From CAVYXZ01 sp963772595 (GTDB lineage: Bacteria > Chloroflexota > Anaerolineae > Aggregatilineales > Phototrophicaceae): a DNA stretch of 64,000 nt. The translations under genes and the position numbers were made by a program. The stretch is taken from positions 186,001 through 250,000 of the forward strand of contig CAVYXZ010000016.1 in the NCBI GenBank assembly GCA_963772595.1. The letters run 5' to 3'. Of the stretch, positions 47,750-56,974 are shown piece after piece. The notes beneath the pieces were generated by a model that was not told where the DNA came from, made no database searches, and worked only from the letters and a program-made list of their open reading frames with translations. The number at the start of each line of letters is the position of its first letter. The stretch's first letter is position 1.

Positions 47750-48062
47750 ATGGCGAAGATGTATCACATCGAGAACTCTCAAGCCCAAAGGCGACCTGGA
47801 GGAACTGCTCGCCTTTTTCCGGGACGTGGCCCTGCCTTACTGGCGCAGCCGGGGCTTTGAGGTCAAGGTATACACGACCTTTCACGGCCTGGGTTACGGG
47901 CCAGTCTGGTTTTACACGGGCATGGACATGATCGGTGATATGGACGGCTGGGCGGAGAAGGCGCTGGGCGAAGAAGAGGGCCGGCGCATCATGGCGAAGC
48001 TGCACGATCTGGGCGAGGTGATTCAGGCCAGCGTGGTCAGCGATATTGAAGAACTCACTTAA
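47750..48062 (+). CDS. Small NIPSNAP-like alpha/beta-barrel protein, one frame change
   Basis: ATG at 47750 gives MAKMYHIEN; near 47780 the frame changes to LKPKGDLEELLAFFRDVALP, then VKVYTTFHGLGYGPVWFYTG and EEGRRIMAKLHDLGEVIQAS. About 104 residues in total. Size and alternating strand/helix pattern fit a dimeric ferredoxin-like alpha/beta barrel (NIPSNAP/EthD type), but no catalytic residue can be assigned. It sits between the SDR and the flavin oxidoreductase, so a role as a small isomerase or monooxygenase partner is possible. Confidence 0.55.
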
Positions 48063-48084
48063 CTCAAAATAGGGAGATCCTGAG

Positions 48085-49143
48085 ATGAAGTATGGGCTGC
48101 TGCTGCTGGGGGCGCACGAGCCGGACGCCTTGGTCAAGCTGGCGCAATTCGCCGAGCAACATGATTTTGAAGACCTCTGGTATGCCGATGAAAAGTTTTA
48201 CCGCGACCCTTATGTTAGCCTGACCTACGTAGCACAGCATACGGAGCGCATCCGGTTGGGCACCTGTGTCACCGACCCCTATACCCGGCATCCGGCGCTG
48301 ACCGCGATGGCGATTGGCAGCCTGGACGAATTTACCGGTGGCCGGGCCGTGCTGGGCATCGGCGCGGGTTTCAGCGGTTTGCAGGCGATGGGCATGGATA
48401 ATCCTAAGCCTGCGGTGGCGCTGCGTGAGGCGATTGAGGTGATCCGGCCTCTGCTGGCGGGCGAGACCGTGACCTATGATGGCGAATTGATCGGTTTTCA
48501 TGGCGGCGAGTTGAATTTCAAGGCCCGCGCTGACATCCCGGTTTTGATCGCCAGCCGGGGCAAACTGGTGCTGCGTCTGGCGGGGGAGATGGCCGACGAG
48601 GTGATGCTGGGCGATATTGCCATGCCGCGCACGATCAACATGGCGATGAACGAAGTGCGAAAGGGGGCGGCGCGTGTGAACCGCTCGTTGGACGGGATGC
48701 GGGTCATCTCAAGGGTCAATCTGATTCTGGCCGATGACGCCGATACAGCCCGCGCTCCGATGCGTTCGTGGATGGCGGTCAGCCTGTGGCATTCGTACCC
48801 GCGCTGGAGTTCCTATTTCAACTACACGCCGGAATGGGACGAGAAGTTCAAGCCGCTCAAAGAGTTCGTCGAACGGCACGGCGGCAAACCGCGCAACGTG
48901 GGCGATTTTGCGCTGATTGCGGAACACGCGCCGCTGATTACCGATGATCTGGTGCAGGAAGCGGCGCTGGCGGGCACGGTCGAAGACGTGGCGCAGCAGA
49001 TTGTGGACATCGAAGCGCAGACGGACGTGACGCAGATCACCCTGTATCCGATGCCGCTGGAAGGGCAGACAATTCAGTCGGTGCTGGATCGCTTCGTCGG
49101 CGAAGTGCTGCCCGCAGTGGAACGGCTGAAAAACAAAGCCTGA
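48085..49143 (+). CDS. LLM-class flavin-dependent oxidoreductase (F420/FMN, methylene-H4MPT reductase-like)
   Basis: 352 residues, GGGAGA before the ATG. Luciferase-like TIM-barrel order: LLLGAHEPDALVKLAQFAEQ, FEDLWYADEKFYRDPYVSLT, RIRLGTCVTDPYTRHPALTA, and the hallmark FTGGRAVLGIGAGFSG near residue 90. The pattern resembles F420-dependent methylenetetrahydromethanopterin reductases and related oxidoreductases. A second, more distant member is at 53058. The stop shares bases with the DUF917 ATG at 49143. Confidence 0.9.
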   Translation: MKYGLLLLGAHEPDALVKLAQFAEQHDFEDLWYADEKFYRDPYVSLTYVAQHTERIRLGTCVTDPYTRHPALTAMAIGSLDEFTGGRAVLGIGAGFSGLQAMGMDNPKPAVALREAIEVIRPLLAGETVTYDGELIGFHGGELNFKARADIPVLIASRGKLVLRLAGEMADEVMLGDIAMPRTINMAMNEVRKGAARVNRSLDGMRVISRVNLILADDADTARAPMRSWMAVSLWHSYPRWSSYFNYTPEWDEKFKPLKEFVERHGGKPRNVGDFALIAEHAPLITDDLVQEAALAGTVEDVAQQIVDIEAQTDVTQITLYPMPLEGQTIQSVLDRFVGEVLPAVERLKNKA

Positions 49144-50261
49144 TGTCCCTGCACACGATTGATCTGGATGACATTCGCCCGATTGCGATTGGCGCGGGTA
49201 TCTTAGGCACGGGCGGCGGCGGCAATCCCTACCTGGGCAGCCTCCAACTGCGCCGTGAGATCCAGCGGCATGGCCCGCAGCGCATTATCGACCCGATGGC
49301 GTTGGATGACGATGCCACCATCGCGTTGGTGGGCAACATGGGCGCGCCCACGGTGAGCGTCGAGAAGATGCCCGAAGGTACGGAACTGCTGCGCTCGATC
49401 CGCGAGCTTGAAAGCTACCTCGGTATTCGCCTTGATGCGGTCGGAATCTTCGAGATTGGCGGCGCGAACGCCATGCAGCCGGTGATCGCCGGACTGCTGG
49501 CGGGTGTGCCCACCGTCGATTCGGATGGCATGGGCCGAGCTTTCCCGGAGTTACAGATGTCGGCCTATCTGTTCGGGACCGATGTCGCCGTCACGCCGCT
49601 GGCGCTGACCGACACGGGTGAGAATTCCGTCGTGGTGACACGAGCCATCAGCCCGAAGTGGGCCGAACGTATGGCGCGGCAGGTGGCCGTGAGCATGGGC
49701 GCGCGGGCGGGCCTGGCCGGCTACGTGATGAGCGGCGCGCAGCTTAAACATAGCGGTGTGCATTACACGCTCAGCCTGGCGCACCAGATTGGTCAGGAGG
49801 TGCTGCGGGCGCAGGCGGACTCGCAGGATGTGCCGGAGGTCGTTGCGGCGGTGCTGGAAGGGCGCGTTCTCTTCCGCGGCAAGGTGGTGGATGTGGACCG
49901 GCGCATGGCGGGCGGGTTCGCACGCGGGACGGTCAAGATCGAGAGCTTTTCCGGCGGCGACACGGTCCAGATCGAGTTCCAGAACGAATTTCTGATCGCG
50001 CGCCTCAACGGTGAGATCGTGGCGACCACGCCGGACCTGATCTGCATCGTCACCGACGAAGGTGGTGAGCCTGTGTCTACTGAGATCTTACGCTATGGGA
50101 TTCGCGTCGCCATCCTGACAGTACCCGCGCCGCGCGTGTTGAAGACTGAGGCCGCGCTCAAGGTGGTCGGTCCCAGGGCCTTCGGCTATGACGTGGATTT
50201 TCAACCGCTGCCGGGCGAGCGCATTGGCCGCACGCCGGTAGCCTCAAAACCTATTGATTGA
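49143..50261 (+). CDS. DUF917-family protein (S-methyl-thiohydantoin desulfurase family)
   Basis: 372 residues. Family motifs: LGTGGGGNPYLGSLQLRREI near the N-terminus, GNMGAPTVSVEKMPEGTELL, GANAMQPVIAGLLAGVPTVD with DSDGMGRAFPELQMSAYLFG, RRMAGGFARGTVKIESFSGG, and a C-terminal VVGPRAFGYDVDFQPL. DUF917 proteins commonly pair with hydantoinase/oxoprolinases and one subgroup removes sulfur from thiohydantoins. It follows the LLM gene with overlapping codons. A second copy is encoded at 54178-55264. Confidence 0.88.
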   Translation: MSLHTIDLDDIRPIAIGAGILGTGGGGNPYLGSLQLRREIQRHGPQRIIDPMALDDDATIALVGNMGAPTVSVEKMPEGTELLRSIRELESYLGIRLDAVGIFEIGGANAMQPVIAGLLAGVPTVDSDGMGRAFPELQMSAYLFGTDVAVTPLALTDTGENSVVVTRAISPKWAERMARQVAVSMGARAGLAGYVMSGAQLKHSGVHYTLSLAHQIGQEVLRAQADSQDVPEVVAAVLEGRVLFRGKVVDVDRRMAGGFARGTVKIESFSGGDTVQIEFQNEFLIARLNGEIVATTPDLICIVTDEGGEPVSTEILRYGIRVAILTVPAPRVLKTEAALKVVGPRAFGYDVDFQPLPGERIGRTPVASKPID

Positions 50262-50280
50262 ATAAACAGGGGGAATTCTG

Positions 50281-50598
50281 ATGCCTACTGTGTTCTGGTT
50301 TTCCAAGTTGCAGCCCGGCGCGAAAGCCGAGGAGTACGAAAGCTGGGTTCAGCGGGTCGATTACGTGATGGCGAAGCAGATTCCGAGTATCATCAGCTAC
50401 CGGGTCTACCGCGTCAACGGCGTGTGTATGGGCGACGATCCCGCGATGTACGATTACGTCGAGATTGTCGAGATCACCGACATTAATGTCTACCGCCATG
50501 AGATTCGCAACCATCCCGCCGCCGAGCCGATCATGGCCGAGATTCGGAATTATGTGGCCTCGGTGGGCAACGTCTGGGGCCAGGTGGTCGAGGACTGA
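50281..50598 (+). CDS. Small alpha/beta-barrel protein (RedY-like)
   Basis: 105 residues; AGGGGGAA lies before the ATG. MPTVFWFSKLQPGAKAEEYE, then DYVMAKQIPSIISYRVYRVN, YDYVEIVEITDINVYRHEIR and NPAAEPIMAEIRNYV-like ending. The fold appears to be a dimeric ferredoxin-like barrel. The sequence resembles RedY-like proteins of uncertain activity. It sits between DUF917 and the M24 enzyme and is the second small barrel in the cluster (compare 47750). Confidence 0.6.
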   Translation: MPTVFWFSKLQPGAKAEEYESWVQRVDYVMAKQIPSIISYRVYRVNGVCMGDDPAMYDYVEIVEITDINVYRHEIRNHPAAEPIMAEIRNYVASVGNVWGQVVED

Positions 50599-50599
50599 G

Positions 50600-51802
50600 A
50601 TGCTGGTTCATGTCGAACGCCTGCGCGCACAGATGGCCGCGCAGGGTCTGGATGCGATCATCGCTGCCAGTCTGGAAAATGTCCACTATTTCACTGGCGT
50701 GTACAATGTCACGCTGCAATTGTTTCCCTACGGCGGGCAGTGCTACGCTATCGTGACGGCGGATCAGCCGGACAGCCCCTTCATCATCTGCCCGACCATC
50801 GATGCGGATCAATTTGTCATGGACAGCATCGTGCCGCTGCGCGGGATGAAGACCTACGGTACTTTCTACCGTGAAGACCCGGCGAGCGGCGTGACGTTGA
50901 GTGCGAAGGAGCAGGAGCTTCAGCAGCGAGCGAATGTCGAAGCGGCCTATCCGGGTCCCGGACCGGCATTGATTGCCGCGCTGACCGAGCTTGGCCTGAC
51001 GCAGAGCAAGTTGGGCGTGGACGACAACGGCCTGAGCGCGCCGGTGCTGGATTCGCTGACGACGGCGCTGCCCCAGGCGCGTTTTGAGGACGCGGTCGGG
51101 CTGCTGCGCAAGGTGCGGCGAGTCAAAACTGCCGAAGAAATTCGCCGCCTGAAAGCCTCGGCCCATGTGACCGAGAACGCCATCATCGCCACTGCCGGGA
51201 TCGTACGTGAAGGCGTGACCGAGATCGAGCTGGTGCGCGAGTTCGAGCGCTCGATTGTCAGCCAGGGGGGTAAGCCGCGCTTTGCCTTCATCCGCATTGG
51301 CCGCCGTGCTGTCGCGGGACAGTCTGAACCGACGCGCACGCCCCTCGCAAAAGGCGATGTGATCTGGTTCGACGTGGGCTGCGTGTACCAGGGTTACTGG
51401 TCGGATCTGGCGCGGAATGTGAGCCTGGGCGAGCCGGACGCGCGGACTCGCCAGATTTATCGGGCCATGCTGCAAGGTGAAGAACAGGCCATTGCGCAGA
51501 TTCGCGCGGGTATGAGCGGGCGCGACGCCTTTAATCTGACAATGGGGGCGGCACGATCCGCTGGCGCAGCCCAGTACCGGCGGCATCATGTGGGGCATGG
51601 CATCGGCGCGGAGGTCTATGAGGAGCCGATCCTCTCGCCGAGCAGCGACCAGATCATCGAGTCCGGCTCGGTCGTCAATATCGAGACGCCGTATTACGAG
51701 TACGGCCTGGGCGCGCTGCATGTCGAGGATCCCTTTGTGGTCGAGCCGGACGGAAATCTTCTGCTGACCGCGCTCAGCCGTGATCTGCTGGTGGTGGAGT
51801 AG
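50600..51802 (+). CDS. M24-family metallopeptidase (Xaa-Pro aminopeptidase/creatinase fold)
   Basis: 400 residues from ATG at 50600 (the upstream part of the frame to 50465 overlaps the previous gene). N-terminal creatinase-like domain at about 1-150. The catalytic pita-bread domain shows the five metal ligands: Asp in VIWFDVGCVYQGYWSDLARN (two Asp), His in RRHHVGHGIGAEVYEEP, Glu in VVNIETPYYEYG and Glu in GALHVEDPFVVEP. The family splits amide bonds next to Pro or creatine-like amidines. In this cluster it may hydrolyse an amide made after ring opening (inference). Confidence 0.9.
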   Translation: MLVHVERLRAQMAAQGLDAIIAASLENVHYFTGVYNVTLQLFPYGGQCYAIVTADQPDSPFIICPTIDADQFVMDSIVPLRGMKTYGTFYREDPASGVTLSAKEQELQQRANVEAAYPGPGPALIAALTELGLTQSKLGVDDNGLSAPVLDSLTTALPQARFEDAVGLLRKVRRVKTAEEIRRLKASAHVTENAIIATAGIVREGVTEIELVREFERSIVSQGGKPRFAFIRIGRRAVAGQSEPTRTPLAKGDVIWFDVGCVYQGYWSDLARNVSLGEPDARTRQIYRAMLQGEEQAIAQIRAGMSGRDAFNLTMGAARSAGAAQYRRHHVGHGIGAEVYEEPILSPSSDQIIESGSVVNIETPYYEYGLGALHVEDPFVVEPDGNLLLTALSRDLLVVE

Positions 51803-51807
51803 GCGCG

Positions 51808-53061
51808 ATGGTGGATCTGGCGCAGATGACCGCTTCGACCGCTGTCGGGCAGCGCTGCCTCTACTGTGGCGCTGAATACCCGCTGTATCCGCCCGTGCTC
51901 TACGGCTGTCCGGCCTGCATGACGGAGGATTTCAAAGCCCCGCTAGAACTCATCTATGAGTATCCGAAGGACAGTGGCTGGCTGCCGGATGCGCCGCTGC
52001 CCGGCCTGAACTCGTTATGCCCCAATGCTGCCGTCCGCTGATGGAAGCGGTTAGCATGGGCGAGGGGGGTACACCGCTGATTGTTTGCCCAAAAGGAACG
52101 GTTGAGGGCGGTTACGAGCTTTACGTTAAGGACGAGAGCCGTAACCCGACCTGGAGCCATAAGGACCGGCTGAACCTGTGCATCATCAGCACGGCGCTGG
52201 CGCTTGGATGCGCCGGGAGTCGTGGCGGCTTCATCGGGCAATCACGGCGCGGCCTGCGCGGCTTATGCGGCGCGCGCGGGACTGCCCGCCATCATCCTGT
52301 GTACGCCGCGTCCGGCAGCAGTAGCGAGCTTTCTGCTGGCTTACGGCGCAAACGGTCGTCGCCGTGCCGGATGCCGAGCTGCGCTGGACGCTGATGGAGC
52401 GCATCATCGACGTGATGGGCTACCATCCGGCGAGCAATTTCACCACGCCACCGACCAATCACCCCTTTGGTTCAGAAGGCTACAAGACCATCGCCTACGA
52501 ACTGTACTTGCAGCTTGGGCGGCGCGTGCCCTCGGCAGTGTTCACGCCGGTCGGCTATGCCGAACTGACCTTCGGCGTCTACAAAGGCTTCTGGGAATTG
52601 TATTCGTTGGGCATGGCCGACCGTATCCCGCAGATTATCGGCTGCGAACCGGCGGCGGGCGCACCGCTCAAGAAGGCGCTGGAAGAAGGCAATCCAATCA
52701 CGAAGGTGGACGTCAGCCAGACCAGTGCATATGCGATCGCGGTGCCGATCAACGGTTATCGCGGCGTGGCGGCCATTCAAGGCTCTGAGGGCGAGGTGCT
52801 GGCGATCAGCGAGGCGGAGATCCAGCAGGCACAGTCCAAATTGGGTCGCATGGGTCATGTGGGCGGAGGCTTCGTCGGCGATCTCCTTCGCCGGGATGAT
52901 GCGCGCCGCTGAACTGCAACCTGGACCGCAGCGGGCCGCTGGTGTGCATCAATACCTCGAACGGTTTCAAGGACCTGAGCGTTGGCGAGCGCACGATTCC
53001 GTTGATCGACGGCACCTGGGAAGCCTTTCAGACGCTGCTGGCGCGGGGCGAATCTGTATGA
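51808..53061 (+). pseudogene. Threonine-synthase-like PLP-dependent enzyme, several frame changes
   Basis: At least five frame changes (near 52015, 52035, 52205, 52350, 52860 and 52915) split a protein of about 415 residues. Recognisable parts in order: an N-terminal zinc-ribbon-like RCLYCGAEYPLYPPVLYGCP, GEGGTPLIV, the PLP lysine in DESRNPTWSHKDR, VVAASSGNHGAACAAYAARA, the cofactor pocket SNFTTPPTNHPFG-like region, VFTPVGYAELTFGVYKGF, SSAISFAGMMRAAE and CINTSNGFKDLSV. The fold-type II family performs beta- or gamma-elimination/replacement on amino acids. In this cluster it may process an amino-acid intermediate. The stop overlaps the next gene start. Confidence 0.8.
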
Positions 53062-54068
53062 TCGTGAGTGTCGGGCTGCCGACTTGTATGGAGGGCATGA
53101 TGTATCCCGTGCCCTTTGCGACGGTCGATGAGGTCGTGGGCATTGCGCGCTATGCGGAGGCGCTGGGCTATCACTCGGTGTGGGGCAACGACCACATGAC
53201 GACGCAGCGCTACGTCAGGGCCGAGTATGATACGCCGCCCAACTTCTGGGAGCCGCTGATCCTCTACGCTTACATCGCTGCGGAGACCACGACGCTGCGC
53301 CTGGGGACCGGGATTCTGGTGCTGCCGATGCGCCGCGATATTGTGGTCACGGCCAAACAGCTCGCCACGCTCGATCAACTCAGCAAAGGGCGGCTGATGC
53401 TGGGCGTGGGGGTGGGGGCTTACCGCGAGGAGTTCGAGGCGCTGCAACCGGATACCTCAGCGCATCGCGGCCAGTTGCTCGAAGAGAGCATTCAGGCGCT
53501 GCAATTGCTGTTCAGCGAGCGCAGCGCGAGCTGGCACGGGCAGCATCACCATTTCGAAGACGTCGAGATGTTCCCCAAGCCGCTTCAAGATCCGCTGCCG
53601 CTCTATTTCGGTGGCAATAACGATAACGCGGTACGTCGGGCAGCGACCTATGGCAGCGGCTGGCTGCCTGCCGGGATGCCCGCGCATCAGTTCGCCTCGC
53701 GGATTGAGACGCTGCGGCAGATTGCGGCGGAGCATGGGCGCGACGGCACAAAGATCGACGTCGCGCCGCAGTTGATTACCTGCATCGGCAGCACGCACGA
53801 ACAGGCTTTGGAACGTTTTCGCCGCAGCCAGATGTACCGGCATCTGGTCTCGCTGAAGCAGTCCACGCTGAAGGATCAGGCGGAAGCGAGCTTTGAGGTC
53901 AACAACCTGATCGGCACGCCTGCCGATTTGATCGAAAAGATCGAGACGCTGCGCGCGGCGGGGGTCACCCACCTCTGCGGTCTCTATTTCGCGGCGGATT
54001 CGGTGGCGGAGCTGCGCGATCAGATGCAGCAGTTCGCCGAAGCCGTGATGCCGCAAGTGACGGGTTAA
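53058..54068 (+). CDS. LLM-class flavin-dependent oxidoreductase (luciferase-like)
   Basis: 336 residues from ATG at 53058, overlapping the PLP-enzyme stop; the frame opened at 52725 is mostly inside that gene. Motifs: VDEVVGIARYAEALGYHSVW, TTLRLGTGILVLPMRRDIVV, LDQLSKGRLMLGVGVGAYRE near residue 115 and the late PLYFGGNNDNAVRRAATYGS. FMN- or F420-dependent hydride transfer or monooxygenation is typical; such enzymes open rings in other N-heterocycle pathways (for example RutA-type pyrimidine monooxygenase). Last plus-strand gene of the cluster, facing the DUF917/hydantoinase pair. Confidence 0.9.
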   Translation: MIVSVGLPTCMEGMMYPVPFATVDEVVGIARYAEALGYHSVWGNDHMTTQRYVRAEYDTPPNFWEPLILYAYIAAETTTLRLGTGILVLPMRRDIVVTAKQLATLDQLSKGRLMLGVGVGAYREEFEALQPDTSAHRGQLLEESIQALQLLFSERSASWHGQHHHFEDVEMFPKPLQDPLPLYFGGNNDNAVRRAATYGSGWLPAGMPAHQFASRIETLRQIAAEHGRDGTKIDVAPQLITCIGSTHEQALERFRRSQMYRHLVSLKQSTLKDQAEASFEVNNLIGTPADLIEKIETLRAAGVTHLCGLYFAADSVAELRDQMQQFAEAVMPQVTG

Positions 54069-54177
54069 GCATCTGCTATGACGTGCCGACGAATAAATTC
54101 GGCGGCAAATTCCCAAGTCCCTTCAGGAACTCGTGAGCGCGATCCTTGAATACCGATTAAGTCGTGTTTCCGGTAGC

Positions 54178-55264
54178 TTAAGGCGCTTGCCGCGTCTCCA
54201 CCGGGATGAAATCCACATCGTAGCCGAAGTAGCGCGGCCCGACAACTTTCAGACCTTCCGGCGTGCGCCACTTGTCGGAGCAGGGGCAGGCCAGCACGGC
54301 CACGCGCATTCCGTAGCGCAGAACCTCGGTGGTGATCGGTTCGCCCGTCTCGCTGTCGAGCATCATAATCAGGTCCGGCGCGGTGACGGCGCAGTCGCCG
54401 TCGATGCGCGCGATCAGGAACTCGTTCTGGAACTCCACTTCGCAAGTGCATCCCACTGAATCGCCGAATCCATCGAACTGGACCGCGCCGCGCGCGAAGC
54501 CGCCGGACATCACGCGGCGCAGGTCGCTGACCTTGCCGTTGAAGATGCGAAAGCCGCTGACGACCCGGCGCACGGCTTCGATAGGGTCGTCTTCTTCTGG
54601 GTCGCGCGCCAGACGGAGCGTTCGGCCAATGTCCTCGGCCAGGGTCATCGTGCCCTGGATGCCACCCGCGTTTCATCTGCCCGACCGTCGCCGCATAGAG
54701 CGCGATCTGCGCCGTGCCACCCATGGTGATCGTGACCGCGCGCGCGATGGCTTCCGTCCAGTTGTTGTCGAGCGTTTCCATCAGCACGATGTTGCCGCGT
54801 TCGTCGGCCATCGCCATCGGCGTCGCCGGGATGCCTGCCAGCGACATCGTGAGCATTTGCAGTTCGGGGAAGGCGCGCCCCATGCCGTCGCAGTCCACCA
54901 GCGGCATTCCCAGTCGGGCGGCGACGTAGATCGGCACGACGGAATTCATGCCACCCGCTTCCATGCTCATCGCCGCCTTGACCGGTTTGCCCAGGTACTG
55001 ACCCAGCTTCAGCAGGGCGTTGACCAGATCATCGCCGCTGGGCAGTTTTTCGACTGAGACGGTGGGGGATCCCATTCCCGCAATCGGAATGACGAGATCT
55101 TCGTCATCGAGTTCGTCCAGGGTGTACAGCGACACCGGGCCATATTCCTGCACAGCCTTGCGGGCCATCAGCATCCCGACGTAGGGGTTGCCGCCGCCGC
55201 CGCTGCCCAGGACCGCCGCGCCGAGCGCGATGTCTTCGACTTCTTGTGTGGCTATCAGACGCAT
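54178..55264 (-). CDS. DUF917-family protein, second copy, one frame change
   Basis: N-terminal piece from ATG 55264 and C-terminal piece ending at 54178 switch near 54655. Motifs: LGSGGGGNPYVGMLMARKAV, GMGSPTVSVEKLPSGDDLVN, PLVDCDGMGRAFPELQMLTM in the first part; RRVMSGGFARGAVQFDGFGD, EVEFQNEFLIARIDGD and VVGPRYFGYDVDFIPVE in the second. The match to the paralogue at 49143 is motif by motif. The open frame of the N-terminal piece runs on to 54065 as out-of-sense sequence. It is directly downstream of the hydantoinase gene (2-base gap), the usual arrangement for this pair. Confidence 0.85.
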
Positions 55265-55266
55265 CG

Positions 55267-56810
55267 TCAGACCTCAAGCAGGTCGCCGACGGCCTTGACC
55301 ATGATGCGGGTCGCGTTGCCGGGCAGATAGGCCAGGGGCACCTCTTCGACTTCAACGATTTCGACCGAAGCCGGCATCCGCACCAGCGTTGATGGCCCGG
55401 TCGGTGGCCTCCTGTTTGGCTTCGGCCAGGGCTTGATCGCGGGCCATATCGGCCAGCGAGAAGACGCGGTCACATTCGCCGCCGACCTGCGCGATGGCCG
55501 CACCGATGGCGTTCGCTACCGAGAAATGATCGGGGCGAATGATCTCCGACGCGCCGGCAATCGGGCGCTGAATCAGGATGCTGCCGCCGCCGACGGCGAT
55601 CACCGGAACCGCCGCTGCGCTGGTCTTCATGCGATCAACCGCCACGTTGACCATATCTTCGATACAGTCCTCAATCGCTGCGATGAAGCTGGCGTCCATG
55701 TCCGCGACGGCGCTGCGGTCGCCAATGTCGGCCTTGCCGCCCGCCACGATCATATCGGTTGCCGTAAGCGTATCGCCGCCGAAGACTCGCGCTTTGGTCA
55801 GCAGCTCGTAGCCCACGCTCTGCGGCCCGATTGTCAGTGGATCGGCCTGAACCAGGCTGCCGCCGCCGAGGCCGATCGAGTAGGTATCCGGCATACGGAA
55901 ATTGGTGCGCACGCCGCCAATATCCACCGCCAGCGCGGCCACACGCGGGAAACCGTTTTGCAAGACGCCGATGTCGGTCGTGGTCCCGCCGACGTCGACC
56001 ACCATGGCGTCCCGCAGGCCGCTGAGGAAGGCCGCACCGCGCATACTGTTGGTCGGGCCGGACGAAAAGGTCAGCACCGGGTATTCGGAGGCGAAATCCG
56101 CGTTCATCAGGGTGCCGTCGTTCTGGCTGATGAAGAAGGGCGCGTGGATGTTCATCTCGCGCAGCGCCTCTTTGAAGCCGGTGATCGTCCGGCGGGCCAG
56201 CGCGCGCAGACAGGCGTTCATGATGGCCGCGTTCTCGCGCTCCAGCAGGCCGATTCGCCCGATCTGGCTGGAGAGGGTGACATCCGCCTCCGGGATGACC
56301 GCCTGGATGATGGCCGCCGCCTCCTCCTCAAGATCGGGGTTGACCGGGGAAAAGACGGACGAGATCGCAATCGCGGTGATGCCTTTGTCCTGGATTTGCC
56401 GGGCGATGTCGCGCACTTCGTCCGGCTGAAACGGTGAGATTTCGCGCCCATCGAACTCGTGGCCGCCGTGCGCGAAGTAATAATGCCCGCCAATGGTGGC
56501 CGCGCAGATCGTCCGGCCAATCGACCATCGGCGGCAGACTCTGCGTAGCGGGCAGGCCGAGCCGGATGCAGGCGGTCTCCTGCAAGCGCCGCCGCTCGAC
56601 AACCGCGTTGGTGAAGTGGGTGGTGCCGATCATCACGCCGCTGACCTTCTCGACGTCAAGAGCCGACTGGTCGATCAGGTTCTTCAGAGCGCTGCGGATG
56701 CCATCAGAAACGTTCGGGGTGGTGGGGGTTTTAGTCGAAGTGATGACCGTGCGGCCATCCATCAGCACGGCATCCGTATTAGTGCCGCCTACGTCAATTC
56801 CAATGCGCAC
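55267..56810 (-). pseudogene. Hydantoinase/oxoprolinase family protein (HyuA-like), two frame changes
   Basis: About 515 residues assembled from three frames, with changes near 56500 and 55395. N-terminal ATPase-fold motif MRIGIDVGGTNTDAVLMDG and VMIGTTHFTNAVVERRRLQE (the GTT-x-x-TNA element); the hinge HHYYFAHGG-like and ITAIAISSVFSPVNPDLEEE; the second phosphate motif MVVDVGGTTTDIGVLQNGFP; DIGGVRTNFRMPDTYSIGLG with GGGSLVQADPL; then VPVIAVGGGSILIQRPIAGA and a C-terminal VEEVPLAYLPGNATRIM. The family hydrolyses hydantoins or 5-oxoproline with ATP. It forms a minus-strand pair with DUF917 and is convergent with the rest of the cluster. Confidence 0.85.
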
Positions 56811-56974
56811 AGATGAGTCCTCCGGTGCTGAAGACGCTCAGCGAGTTCAGAAAACAGGGGCGATGTTTGACCGGAGGGACCCGATCAAACACCACAGGCA
56901 GAAGATACCACATGCGCCTCGCTTAAGCCAAAGGGGATGGTGCTAAACACGCGCTGGTGGACGGTCTTCGATTG

